From: Clostridiales bacterium | GTDB lineage: Bacteria > Bacillota > Clostridia > Christensenellales > CAG-138 | Assembly: GCA_024691085.1 (NCBI GenBank) | Contig: JAILNX010000015.1 | Coordinates: forward strand, 41,947 to 105,946 | Direction: 5' to 3' | Length of the DNA: 64,000 bases | In this document: one piece after another, positions 34,626 through 43,025 of the stretch | Layout of the letters: the number at the start of each line of letters is the position of its first letter | Numbering within the stretch: the first letter of the stretch is position 1 | Program-made: the position numbers and the translations under genes | Notes under the pieces: model-generated | The model's input: only the letters and a program-made list of their open reading frames with translations | The model's database searches: none | What the model was told of the DNA's origin: nothing

Positions 34626-35423
34626 TCAATAATCCATTGCAAGTCTGGCAATAAACTCGGCGTTCGTCGGCTTGCCTCTGTTTTCGTCGACGCTTATGCC
34701 GAAGATCTCATGCTGATATTCTATATCGCCCACTATCCATGCGGTCTCGATAGCATACCGAATGGCCTTTTCCACTGCAAGCGGTGTAGTATCATAGTAT
34801 TCCGCTATGTTTCCATACAGTCTTTTGGGCTCGGGCGCGTCCTTGATTGCCGACTGCATAGCGATGGCGGCGATAAGGTATTTGTGCCCGGCGAGTTCTT
34901 TTCTGACGCCGAGCCTGTCGAGCTTGTCCGAGATCGAGGATCTCAAAAAACGTTCGTCATATGCGACGTCATGCCACATAAGCTCGTTCACTACAGGCAT
35001 CTGTTTTGCTATCGTATGAAGGTTGACGCCGTACTTGACGAATTGCCTGTAAAGCCGCAGGACGTTCAATGAATCCGTCCGCGGCACGCCTGTCTTCACC
35101 GAATAACCCGTGATGATGTTTTCGTCGATAAGCCTGTCGAAGCTCTCGCTCTCGGCATTGACAAGTCCGATCGAAACAGCCTGACGGTATTTCGCGAGCC
35201 TCGCCGCATTGATGGCAATGGAAAGATTCTTCGGGTCGAGCTCCATAACGATCAGCATCGGTTCGTAATCATAGCATTTCTCGATAAGCTGATCTTTGCT
35301 TGAGACGTAAAGAAACCGCATCCTCGCAAGAGCGTTCATCTCACGGTCAAAGCTATTGTAGTATTCGTTCTCCTCGCCGAGGATTAATCCCCGCTGCTCA
35401 ATAATAAGGCGTGACCGTTCCAC
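34626..35423 (-). CDS. spo0A: Spo0A-like sporulation regulator with a degenerate receiver domain
   Basis: In this 265-residue protein the C-terminal DNA-binding domain (about 150-265) is clearly Spo0A: GHKYLIAAIAM, EKAIRYAIETAW and GKPTNAEFIARLA. The N-terminal receiver is poor: the acidic pair appears as EE in LGEENEYY, and the phospho-acceptor region reads LIVMELDPKN, with no Asp where Spo0A has one in LLDIIMP. The lysine remains in YSVKTG. The order spoIVB-spo0A is conserved in spore formers, which supports orthology. Activity may not depend on phosphorylation. The last few residues of the usual C-terminus are absent. Confidence 0.85.
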   Translation of the reverse strand: MERSRLIIEQRGLILGEENEYYNSFDREMNALARMRFLYVSSKDQLIEKCYDYEPMLIVMELDPKNLSIAINAARLAKYRQAVSIGLVNAESESFDRLIDENIITGYSVKTGVPRTDSLNVLRLYRQFVKYGVNLHTIAKQMPVVNELMWHDVAYDERFLRSSISDKLDRLGVRKELAGHKYLIAAIAMQSAIKDAPEPKRLYGNIAEYYDTTPLAVEKAIRYAIETAWIVGDIEYQHEIFGISVDENRGKPTNAEFIARLAMDY

Positions 35424-35424
35424 T

Positions 35425-36675
35425 TTACAAGCCTCCGATTAGTTTATAGATCCAATATGCATATGCGCCGTATCCGCGCATGGGATCGTTGATAAAAACG
35501 TGAGTGACAGCTCCGACAAGCCTGCCGTTCTGAATGATCGGACTTCCGCTCATGCCTTGTACGATGCCGCCCGTAATCTCAAGGAGGCGCTCGTCCGTGA
35601 TCTCTATCACGATGCCCTTAGGAGCGGGCTCAAACTGTCTCCCGGTCTTTATGATACGACAGGCATAAGGCTTTAGCGTTCCGTCGACCGACGACAGTAT
35701 AACCGCGTCGCCCGTTCTTACCTCGTCGGGAAACGCGATCTCGATCGGTGTCCCGCCGAGATCGATCATCGCGTCGTTAGACAGGATCCCGAAGATCCCG
35801 AGCTCGGTGTTTGCCTCGATGCTTCCGAGCACCGGACTTGATTCGTCGAAGGTGCCGTGCAGCTCGCCGGGAAAACCCTGTCTTCCGGGAGTGACGCCGA
35901 TAACTTCGGCAAGAACGAGCTTACCGTCCTTTACCTTAAGGAGCGATCCCGTGTCGGAATCGACGACCGCGTGACCGAGAGAAGCGGCGATACAGCTCTC
36001 CGTATCATAAAAGGAAAGCGTTCCTATGCCGACCGTACTGTCACGCACCCACGCGCCGATCCTGAATTCGCCGTTGTCAGCTTTAGCGGCGACGACGGAT
36101 ACGGTTTTCCTTTGGCCGTTCCTTTCAATAAGAAGCTCTGCGTGACCGCTGTTTAAAGACAGATCCTTCGAAAGATCGATCGAGGTCGCGATCGGAACGC
36201 CGTTGACGGAGAGAATAATATCTCCCGGCTCGATCCCGGCGTCTTTCGCAGGCGAAACGCTGCGTCCTTCCAATGAGAGAAAACTGCCTATACCGACGAC
36301 GAGTACGCCGTCCGTATAAATGCTTATCCCGACCGCCTGGCCTCCGGGGATCAGTACGGCTCTTTCGGAAACGTACGCCGTGACCTTTTTTACCGTCAGA
36401 AAGCCGAATAACCGGCAGGAGACAAATGTTTTGCCAACCGTTTCGTCGAATGAGCTGTCAGCAGAAAGAGCGGAGTCCGTGAAGGAAAAGCTTCCTTCGA
36501 GCTTTCTTATCAGGTCTTCCCTGTTTTCCGCGAATATCTCTTCCGGAACTTCCCTTAACGCCGAAAAATAGCTTCCGAAATTAACGGCGAAAACTATAAA
36601 AGACAGTACTACCGCGAGAGTCTTTTTAACGACGCAGATGTCGATCTTACGATTAAAAACAACAGAGCTTTTCAT
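35425..36675 (-). CDS. spoIVB: SpoIVB peptidase
   Basis: This is a 416-residue forespore-secreted serine peptidase (S55) that triggers pro-sigmaK processing. A membrane anchor (VVLSFIVFAVNFGSYF) is followed by a PDZ domain (GIEPGDIILSVNGVPI) and the peptidase domain with His in SLGHAVVDSDTG and Ser in GMSGSPIIQNGRLVG. It ends HVFINDPMRGYGAYAYWI, a typical end. I prefer ATG 36675, with GGCGG 6 nt upstream. It lies one base before the spo0A-like gene. Confidence 0.94.
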   Translation of the reverse strand: MKSSVVFNRKIDICVVKKTLAVVLSFIVFAVNFGSYFSALREVPEEIFAENREDLIRKLEGSFSFTDSALSADSSFDETVGKTFVSCRLFGFLTVKKVTAYVSERAVLIPGGQAVGISIYTDGVLVVGIGSFLSLEGRSVSPAKDAGIEPGDIILSVNGVPIATSIDLSKDLSLNSGHAELLIERNGQRKTVSVVAAKADNGEFRIGAWVRDSTVGIGTLSFYDTESCIAASLGHAVVDSDTGSLLKVKDGKLVLAEVIGVTPGRQGFPGELHGTFDESSPVLGSIEANTELGIFGILSNDAMIDLGGTPIEIAFPDEVRTGDAVILSSVDGTLKPYACRIIKTGRQFEPAPKGIVIEITDERLLEITGGIVQGMSGSPIIQNGRLVGAVTHVFINDPMRGYGAYAYWIYKLIGGL

Positions 36676-36688
36676 ATCCACCCGCCAA

Positions 36689-36711
36689 CAAGAATAATAG
36701 GATTATTCTTG
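36689..36711. repeat. 10-bp inverted repeat between recN and spoIVB
   Basis: CAAGAATAAT (36689-36698) and ATTATTCTTG (36702-36711) are perfect arms around AGG, just upstream of spoIVB. No T-run follows, so it looks like an operator or a leader hairpin and not a terminator. Confidence 0.5.
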
Positions 36712-36734
36712 CACGCGATGCGGATTTAATTCAG

Positions 36735-38417
36735 TCAAAGGCTTTCCCTTGAAGCCTTCTCTATAAGCTCTTTAGCATGTTCTACGGCCGCTTGACTTTC
36801 GGAACCGACGCCCATTATTCTCGCAAGCTCAAACGGCTTTTCTTCATCCGAAAGTTTTCGAACATGCGTCACGGTCTTGCCGTTTTCCTCATGTTTTGAA
36901 ACAACGAAATGCGAATCCGCAAACGCGGCGATCTGGGGCAAATGCGTCACGCACAGCACCTGATGTCTGCCCGCGATCTTTTTCATACGCATTCCGACGG
37001 TATTGGCTGTTGTTCCGCTTATGCCCGTATCGACCTCGTCGAATATGAGAGTCGGGATCCCGTCCGCGTCGTTGATAACGGTTTTAAGTGCAAGCATTAT
37101 TCTCGACAGCTCGCCGCCGGAAGCGACCTTTGAAAGCGGTTTTAATGGCTCGCCCTCGTTTGCCGAAAGGAGCAGTCTTACTTCGTCTCGCCCGTCTGAT
37201 CTGGGCTCTCCGTCATAATGCTCGAAGTCTGCTGAGAGCTTTGCCTTCTTCATTCCGAGCGATTTTAACTGTTCCTCCGCAAGCGAACAAAGCTCCGAAG
37301 CGGAGGCTTCACGCGCCCGAGTGAGTATTTCGGCGGCAGAGTCGTATGATTTAACAAGCTCCGCACGCTTTAATGAAAGCATCTCGCGAACGGATGCGTC
37401 TCCCGTAAGTCCGTTAAGCTCCGTCTCGGCTTTTTCTTTGAAAGCAAGGACTTCAGATACGGTCTTGCCGTATTTATGTTTAAGCGACTCGATGACGTCG
37501 AGCCTCGTTTCAAGCTCGTCTACCCGTCTCGGATCGAATTCAAGATCGAATGTGAGATCGCGTACCGAATACGCCGCATCCTCTATTTCATAGTATAGGT
37601 CGCTGAGTCTCGAATGGACATCTCCGTACTGAGAAGAGAGGTCTGCGATCCTTCCTAGATCGTCAACGGCCTTCTTAAGCGCCGTGACCGCGCCGTTGTC
37701 GCCGTTTAGCCTGCTTGACGCGGAGCTTACGCTGTCGGCGATCTTTTCGGAATTCATGAGGATGGTAAGCTCTTCCTTGATCCTGTCCTCTTCGTCTTCC
37801 TTAAGGTCGGCTTTTTCGATCTCTCCTATCTGATACTTAAGGATATCGATCCTGCGCTCGCGTTCGCCTTCCGAAAGAAAGCCCGAATTGAGCCTTATAT
37901 TAACTGCATTGTACTCGGAACAGATAGAATTGACCTCGATTCTGATCGGGTCGATTTCCTGCGCTCGGTATTTATCGATAACGGAAAGATGATTCGACTC
38001 GTCTAAAAGCGACTGATGCTCATGCTGGCCGTGAATATCGCAGAGCATATCCGTGATCTGTTTTAATGAAGCAAGCGGAAGGACAACGCCGTTGACCCTG
38101 CAAAGGCTTTTCCCGTTTGCGTTGAGTTCGCGCGAAATGATGAGTTCTCCGTCGTCGGAGCTCAAATCCATATCGCGGAGCAGATCGTTCAGCTCCGGCA
38201 TTTCAGACACGTCGAAAACGCCCTCCGCCCTGCATTTCTGCTTGCCGTAAGAAATGAGCTCTCTGCTGCCTCGGCTGCCGAGCACAAGGTTCAAACCGTC
38301 GATAATGATCGATTTTCCCGCGCCGGTCTCGCCCGTAAGTACGGTCAAGCCTCGATCGAGCTCGAGATCGAGCCGGTTGATGAGCGCAACGTTTTCGATT
38401 ATCAGTCTTTCAAGCAT
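36735..38417 (-). CDS. recN: DNA repair protein RecN
   Basis: This 560-residue SMC-like protein acts at double-strand breaks. Walker A is LTGETGAGKSI near residue 30, a coiled-coil middle follows, and VASGGELSRIMLALKT with TLIFDEVDTGISG are the C-terminal signature and Walker B. It starts one base after the nadK stop codon. In Bacillus ahrC/argR lies between nadK and recN on this conserved order, but not here. Confidence 0.96.
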   Translation of the reverse strand: MLERLIIENVALINRLDLELDRGLTVLTGETGAGKSIIIDGLNLVLGSRGSRELISYGKQKCRAEGVFDVSEMPELNDLLRDMDLSSDDGELIISRELNANGKSLCRVNGVVLPLASLKQITDMLCDIHGQHEHQSLLDESNHLSVIDKYRAQEIDPIRIEVNSICSEYNAVNIRLNSGFLSEGERERRIDILKYQIGEIEKADLKEDEEDRIKEELTILMNSEKIADSVSSASSRLNGDNGAVTALKKAVDDLGRIADLSSQYGDVHSRLSDLYYEIEDAAYSVRDLTFDLEFDPRRVDELETRLDVIESLKHKYGKTVSEVLAFKEKAETELNGLTGDASVREMLSLKRAELVKSYDSAAEILTRAREASASELCSLAEEQLKSLGMKKAKLSADFEHYDGEPRSDGRDEVRLLLSANEGEPLKPLSKVASGGELSRIMLALKTVINDADGIPTLIFDEVDTGISGTTANTVGMRMKKIAGRHQVLCVTHLPQIAAFADSHFVVSKHEENGKTVTHVRKLSDEEKPFELARIMGVGSESQAAVEHAKELIEKASRESL

Positions 38418-38418
38418 C

Positions 38419-39222
38419 TTATTTCAGCTTCTCTCTGATGAGTTTGAATACGTTTCGATTGTTGAAACGGACGAAGCTTGCGGAAGTATCCGAGCGTCTG
38501 AAGTAAAGAACGTCGTTGGGAGCGAGGATCTTCAGGTCCTGACCGTCCATGCTGAGACGGCATGCGCTCTTTACGCGTACAACGATCTCGGAAGACGAAG
38601 ACGCGACTATCGGCCTGACCGTAAGAGAATGCGGGCAGATGGGAGTCGCGAGTATGCAGTCGAGTTTCGGGGCGACAACGGGGCCGCCCGCTGACATGGT
38701 ATATGCGGTCGAGCCGGCAGGCGTTCCGACGATAAGACCGTCAGCCATAACGTCGCCTACGCCGTCTCCGTCGATCTCAAGATCGAGATGCGTGATCGAA
38801 GAGAGCTCCTGCCTGTGAATAACGAAATCGTTAAGGCAGGCGCCCATCAGTTTTCCGTTCAGTTCGCAGTTCAGCATGCTCGTGCGTTCAATGAAGTACT
38901 CTCCGCTTTTCAGTTTGTTAAGAGCAGAAAAGAACTCGTCCGCTCCGATCTCGCTGAAGAAACCGATCCTGCCCATGTTTACGCCGAGAACAGGCTTTTT
39001 AAAGCGCGAAGCGGCGGTCGCCGCACGAAGCACAGTGCCGTCGCCGCCGACTGCTACGATGCAGAACGCATCGTTCCATTGATCGGGAGAAAGCTCCCAA
39101 AGCTGCTCCTCGCCGTTAAGCGCTATGGAGCCGACTCCGCTTGATTCCGCGGTCTTCTTTATCTCGAGCATTCGCTCGAAAGTATCCGGCTTATTCTTGT
39201 TTGCGAATAGGATCAGGTTCAT
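38419..39222 (-). CDS. nadK: NAD kinase
   Basis: This 267-residue enzyme makes NADP from NAD. The GGDGT motif is at 59-63 (VGGDGTVLRAA), LNDFVIHR binds NAD, and GTPAGSTAYTMSAGGPVV is the second family motif. I choose ATG 39222, with GGAG 8 nt upstream; an ATG two codons earlier is too close to that site. It starts 2 nt after the tlyA stop. Confidence 0.95.
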   Translation of the reverse strand: MNLILFANKNKPDTFERMLEIKKTAESSGVGSIALNGEEQLWELSPDQWNDAFCIVAVGGDGTVLRAATAASRFKKPVLGVNMGRIGFFSEIGADEFFSALNKLKSGEYFIERTSMLNCELNGKLMGACLNDFVIHRQELSSITHLDLEIDGDGVGDVMADGLIVGTPAGSTAYTMSAGGPVVAPKLDCILATPICPHSLTVRPIVASSSSEIVVRVKSACRLSMDGQDLKILAPNDVLYFRRSDTSASFVRFNNRNVFKLIREKLK

Positions 39223-39224
39223 CT

Positions 39225-40025
39225 TCATAGCTCCGTATGCGACAGCGAGACGACTTCCTTTGCGGATGCGGGAATATCAAAAGCCTCGCCAGTGCTGCTT
39301 TTAGTAAGATACATCAGATATTCGATATTGCCCTTCGGTCCGGTGATGGGCGAATAATCGAGCGCTAGTATGGAAAAGCCGCATTGCACGGCGAATTCCG
39401 CGGCTTCCTTCAACACCTCATAATGAGTTTCGGGATCCCTTACTACGCCGTTTTTGCCGATCTTGTTCTTGCCTGCCTCGAACTGAGGCTTAACGAGTAT
39501 AACCGCGGAACCCGAATCCGTAAGCGACAAATAGATCCTAGAAAGGATCAGCTTGATAGATATAAAGGAAACGTCGCAGGACGCGAAGGACGGCATCGAA
39601 TCGAACCATGAAGCGTCCATGTTCCTCGCGTTATGTCTTTCCATGCAAGTAACACGATGGTCGTTTCTGAGCTTCCAGTCAAGCTGACCGTAACCGACGT
39701 CGACGGCGTACACGTGCTCGGCTCCGTTCTTCAGCATGCAGTCCGTAAAACCGCCTGTCGACGCGCCAACATCAAGGCATACGGCTCCGTTAAGGTCAAT
39801 GCCGTACTTTCTTATCGCTTTGTCGAGCTTCAAACCGCCCCTTGAAACGAACGGTATGGGATTCTCTCTCAATGAAAGGATCGCGTCGTCGGGAAATGTG
39901 TCGGAAGGCTTCATTACCTTGTTCTCGCCGTGGTAAACGACGCCTTCCATGATGAGAGCTTTAGCCCTTTCGCGGCTCTGGACGAGCGACTGTTCAACCA
40001 TCAGAATGTCGGCGCGTTTAGGCAT
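39225..40025 (-). CDS. tlyA: TlyA-family rRNA methyltransferase
   Basis: This 266-residue protein has an N-terminal S4 domain (MPKRADILMVEQSLVQSRER) and a FtsJ-like Rossmann methyltransferase domain with CLDVGASTGGFTDCML as the SAM motif. Actinobacterial TlyA 2'-O-methylates 16S and 23S cytidines; the site here is not known. It overlaps dxs by 8 nt and lies in the conserved dxs-tlyA-nadK order. Confidence 0.93.
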   Translation of the reverse strand: MPKRADILMVEQSLVQSRERAKALIMEGVVYHGENKVMKPSDTFPDDAILSLRENPIPFVSRGGLKLDKAIRKYGIDLNGAVCLDVGASTGGFTDCMLKNGAEHVYAVDVGYGQLDWKLRNDHRVTCMERHNARNMDASWFDSMPSFASCDVSFISIKLILSRIYLSLTDSGSAVILVKPQFEAGKNKIGKNGVVRDPETHYEVLKEAAEFAVQCGFSILALDYSPITGPKGNIEYLMYLTKSSTGEAFDIPASAKEVVSLSHTEL

Positions 40026-41877
40026 AGATCCCTCCGATAAGGGACTTTACCGTTTCCGCAAGCTTTTCCTTGCTTAGGCCGCATTCGTCATCCTGCTGGG
40101 ATACGGTACCCTGTTCGATAACCCTGTTCGGTACGCCGACGGGAATTACTTTCGCGCCGGAACCGTGCATGCTCATGTATGCCGCGACCTGAGTCCCGAA
40201 CCCGTCGTTAACGACTCCGTCCTCGACGGTAACGATATAGTGCGCGCGGGAAACCGTTTCGAGCACGGATTCGTCCATGGGACGGATGGATCTTGCGTTA
40301 TAAAGACCAACATTGAGATCCGTGCAAACCTCTATTGCGGTCGTGACGGTCCTGCCTGTCGCGATCACGCAGACGCTTCTGAACGGCTTTATGCATTCCC
40401 ACGAGAGTATGCTGCCGTCATCCATAGGCCTGTCCTCAAGAACGCCCCTGTTATATCTTATGGCGCAGGGAGAACTGTTCTCGGATACAGCCCACCTTAA
40501 CGACGCGCGGAGCTCTTCCCTCGAAGAAGGAGACAGAATGACCATATTGGGAAGGGACATAAGATACGAGATATCGTAAATGCCGTGATGGGTTTCGCCG
40601 TCCGCTCCGACAAGTCCTGCCCTGTCGAGACCGAAGACGACCTTGAGATTCTGGAGGCAGACGTCGTGAAGCACCTGATCATATGCCCTTTGCAGGAAAG
40701 ACGAATAGACGCAGAACACGGGGACGGTCCCGGAGAGAGCCATTCCGGCGGCCATCGTAACGGCGTGCTGCTCCGCAATGCCGACGTCGAAGAATCTCGT
40801 TGGATACTTATCCTTAAAAGCGCTGAGGCCTGTACCGGAGGCCATGGCGGCGGTGATCGCGACGATTTTTTTATCGGTCCCGGCAAGCTTAACGAGCTCG
40901 TCGGCGAAGATCGAAGAGTTGCCTATAGACGACACGCTCTCCCCCGTCGCCTCGTCGAATTTGCCTATTCCGTGGAACCTTTCGGGATCCTTCTCTGCGG
41001 GGGCGTAACCCTTGCCTTTTTTGGTTATCGCGTGAATGACGACTGGCCTGTCCATCTGCTTTGCGAACTCCAGGACCTGCGTCATGGAATGGAGATCGTG
41101 TCCGTTGATAGGTCCTAAATATGTGAATCCGAGCTCTTCGAACAGGACGTTCGGGAGCACGAAATATTTGATCCTGTTTTTAAGGCGTTCAAGCCTGTTG
41201 CTGAGCCATTTGCCGATCAGGGGTATATGCCTTAAAGCGCTGGCAAACCCCTTTTTAAAGCTTCTGTAGCCCCTTGCCGAACGCATCTTGGCAAGATGTC
41301 TGCTCATGCCGCCTACGTTGCCCGAGATCGACATCTCATTGTCGTTAAGTATAACGATCAAAGGCAGACCCTGCTGCCCCACGTCGTCAAGAGCCTCGTA
41401 CGCCATTCCTCCGGTAAGCGCTCCGTCGCCGATAAGCGCGATCACGGAACGCTTGATCCCCTTGATCGCATCGGAACGCATGATGCCGATAGCGGCTGAA
41501 ATTGACGTGCTGGAGTGGCCTGTATTGAAAGCGTCGTATTCGCTCTCGGTCGTTTTCGGGAAGCCGGCTATTCCGCCTCGCTGACGGAGCGTTGAGAAGT
41601 TTTCGGCTCGACCGGTAAGGAGCTTGTGAACGTAGCTCTGATGACCGACGTCAAATACAACGCGGTCGTTTTTCAAATCGAAAACGCGGTGCAGCGCGAT
41701 AGTGATCTCGACTACGCCAAGGTTTGAGGCAAGATGTCCGCCGGTCTTCGACACGGTCGAAACCATGTACCTGCGTATCTCTTCAGCCAGATCATTCAGT
41801 TCTTTTTCGCTGAGCTTTTTAAGGTCTTCGGGAGATCTTATCCCCTTTAAAAGATCAAGCTCTTCGTAAGTCATCAT
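40018..41877 (-). CDS. dxs: 1-deoxy-D-xylulose-5-phosphate synthase
   Basis: This 619-residue thiamine-diphosphate enzyme starts the MEP pathway from pyruvate and glyceraldehyde-3-phosphate. GDGALTGGMAYEALDDVG is the ThDP motif, FDVGHQSYVHKLLTGR lies near the N-terminus, and DRAGLVGADGETHHG marks the pyrimidine domain. With ispH and ispA in the same window it covers the start, end and prenyl elongation of isoprenoid synthesis. The start is at one of the two adjacent ATGs (41877 or 41874). Confidence 0.97.
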   Translation of the reverse strand: MMTYEELDLLKGIRSPEDLKKLSEKELNDLAEEIRRYMVSTVSKTGGHLASNLGVVEITIALHRVFDLKNDRVVFDVGHQSYVHKLLTGRAENFSTLRQRGGIAGFPKTTESEYDAFNTGHSSTSISAAIGIMRSDAIKGIKRSVIALIGDGALTGGMAYEALDDVGQQGLPLIVILNDNEMSISGNVGGMSRHLAKMRSARGYRSFKKGFASALRHIPLIGKWLSNRLERLKNRIKYFVLPNVLFEELGFTYLGPINGHDLHSMTQVLEFAKQMDRPVVIHAITKKGKGYAPAEKDPERFHGIGKFDEATGESVSSIGNSSIFADELVKLAGTDKKIVAITAAMASGTGLSAFKDKYPTRFFDVGIAEQHAVTMAAGMALSGTVPVFCVYSSFLQRAYDQVLHDVCLQNLKVVFGLDRAGLVGADGETHHGIYDISYLMSLPNMVILSPSSREELRASLRWAVSENSSPCAIRYNRGVLEDRPMDDGSILSWECIKPFRSVCVIATGRTVTTAIEVCTDLNVGLYNARSIRPMDESVLETVSRAHYIVTVEDGVVNDGFGTQVAAYMSMHGSGAKVIPVGVPNRVIEQGTVSQQDDECGLSKEKLAETVKSLIGGIYA

Positions 41878-41910
41878 TTTCTACTCCGGAAAATGTCTTT
41901 AGTCGGAACG

Positions 41911-42807
41911 TTATCTGTTCCTGTTAAGCATTTCGTCGATAAACGTTGACAGTATCCCGGAACCGGGAACGCAAGACAAGCATTCCTTTGCTTCTTCCGC
42001 GGCCATTCTGGCGCAAGCCATGGCTCCGTCGATTCCGTAAATAGTAACGAAGGTAAGTTTTCCTTCCTCTTTATCCTTTCCGAGCGTTTTGCCCATTGCT
42101 TTCTCGTCGCCGAGAACGTCCAGAAGATCGTCGGTGATCTGGAACAGGAGTCCCATTTTATAGGAATACGATCTGAGCGCTTTTATCACGGCTACGTCCG
42201 CGTGGGCGGCGTACGCGCCGGCGATCACAGCCGCCTCGAGCATATCTGCGGTCTTGTGCTTATGAACGTAATCGAGCACGGACGGGCTTACCGAAGGCGC
42301 GTTCTCGTTCATCTTGTCCGAGGCTTGTCCCGTAAGCATGCCGGAAGCTCCGGAAAGTCTGATGATCTCCCTTGCGCCCATAAGAACGCCGGGATCTTTC
42401 GAATCAATTGCGGCGTTCAGCATGACCTCAGCCGCAAACGACAGAAGACCGTCGCCTGCGAGAAGAGCTATCCCCTCGCCGAAAACCTTGTGATTGGAAG
42501 GCCTTCCGCGGCGCATATCGTCGTTATCCATTCCGGGCATATCGTCATGGATAAGGGAGTATGTATGTATCATCTCAAGTCCGCAAGCGAGCGGCAGAGC
42601 ATTCTGCACGTCGCCGCCGAGCATTTCGCAGACCGCAAGAACGAGGCACGGACGAATGCGTTTCCCGCCTGCATCAAGGCTGTAATACATCGCTTCCCTA
42701 AGACGCGGATAAATGCACTGTCCCTCGACGGCAAAAAGCCTCGTCAGCTCGTTTTCTGTAAGACGGCGATACCGGTCGAATGCCGCCCTGTACTCTTCGT
42801 TAGTCAT
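41911..42807 (-). CDS. ispA: Farnesyl diphosphate synthase (polyprenyl synthase family)
   Basis: This is a 298-residue head-to-tail prenyltransferase. The first Asp-rich motif is DDMPGMDNDDMRRGRP and the second DDLLDVLGD. GGKRIRPCLVLA near residue 45 is the isopentenyl-binding segment. The side chain two residues before the first Asp motif is small to medium, in line with short-chain products, but GPP or GGPP cannot be excluded. It starts 4 nt after xseB. Confidence 0.92.
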   Translation of the reverse strand: MTNEEYRAAFDRYRRLTENELTRLFAVEGQCIYPRLREAMYYSLDAGGKRIRPCLVLAVCEMLGGDVQNALPLACGLEMIHTYSLIHDDMPGMDNDDMRRGRPSNHKVFGEGIALLAGDGLLSFAAEVMLNAAIDSKDPGVLMGAREIIRLSGASGMLTGQASDKMNENAPSVSPSVLDYVHKHKTADMLEAAVIAGAYAAHADVAVIKALRSYSYKMGLLFQITDDLLDVLGDEKAMGKTLGKDKEEGKLTFVTIYGIDGAMACARMAAEEAKECLSCVPGSGILSTFIDEMLNRNR

Positions 42808-42811
42808 CGTT

Positions 42812-43021
42812 TCATTCCTTCTCGGCAGTATCTATGCGTTTTGAGATCTGCTCGAGCTTTGCTTCATACCCGTTTAAAAGCTTCTCGCAGTGAGCCGTAA
42901 GCGCCATACCGCGCTCATATAGCTTCATCAGTTCGTCAAGAGGAACGGACGCGGAACTCATCTTTTCGACGATGTCCGAGAGTTCCTCCATCGCTTTTTC
43001 GTATGTAAGATCAAGATCCAT
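42812..43021 (-). CDS. xseB: Exodeoxyribonuclease VII small subunit
   Basis: This 69-residue helical subunit has the family pattern LTYEKAMEELSDIVEKMSS and LDELMKLYERGMAL. It binds XseA and is needed for ssDNA exonuclease activity. ATG 43021 has GGAG 7 nt upstream and starts 4 nt after xseA; a longer in-frame start lies inside xseA and is unlikely. Confidence 0.93.
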   Translation of the reverse strand: MDLDLTYEKAMEELSDIVEKMSSASVPLDELMKLYERGMALTAHCEKLLNGYEAKLEQISKRIDTAEKE

Positions 43022-43025
43022 TTCT

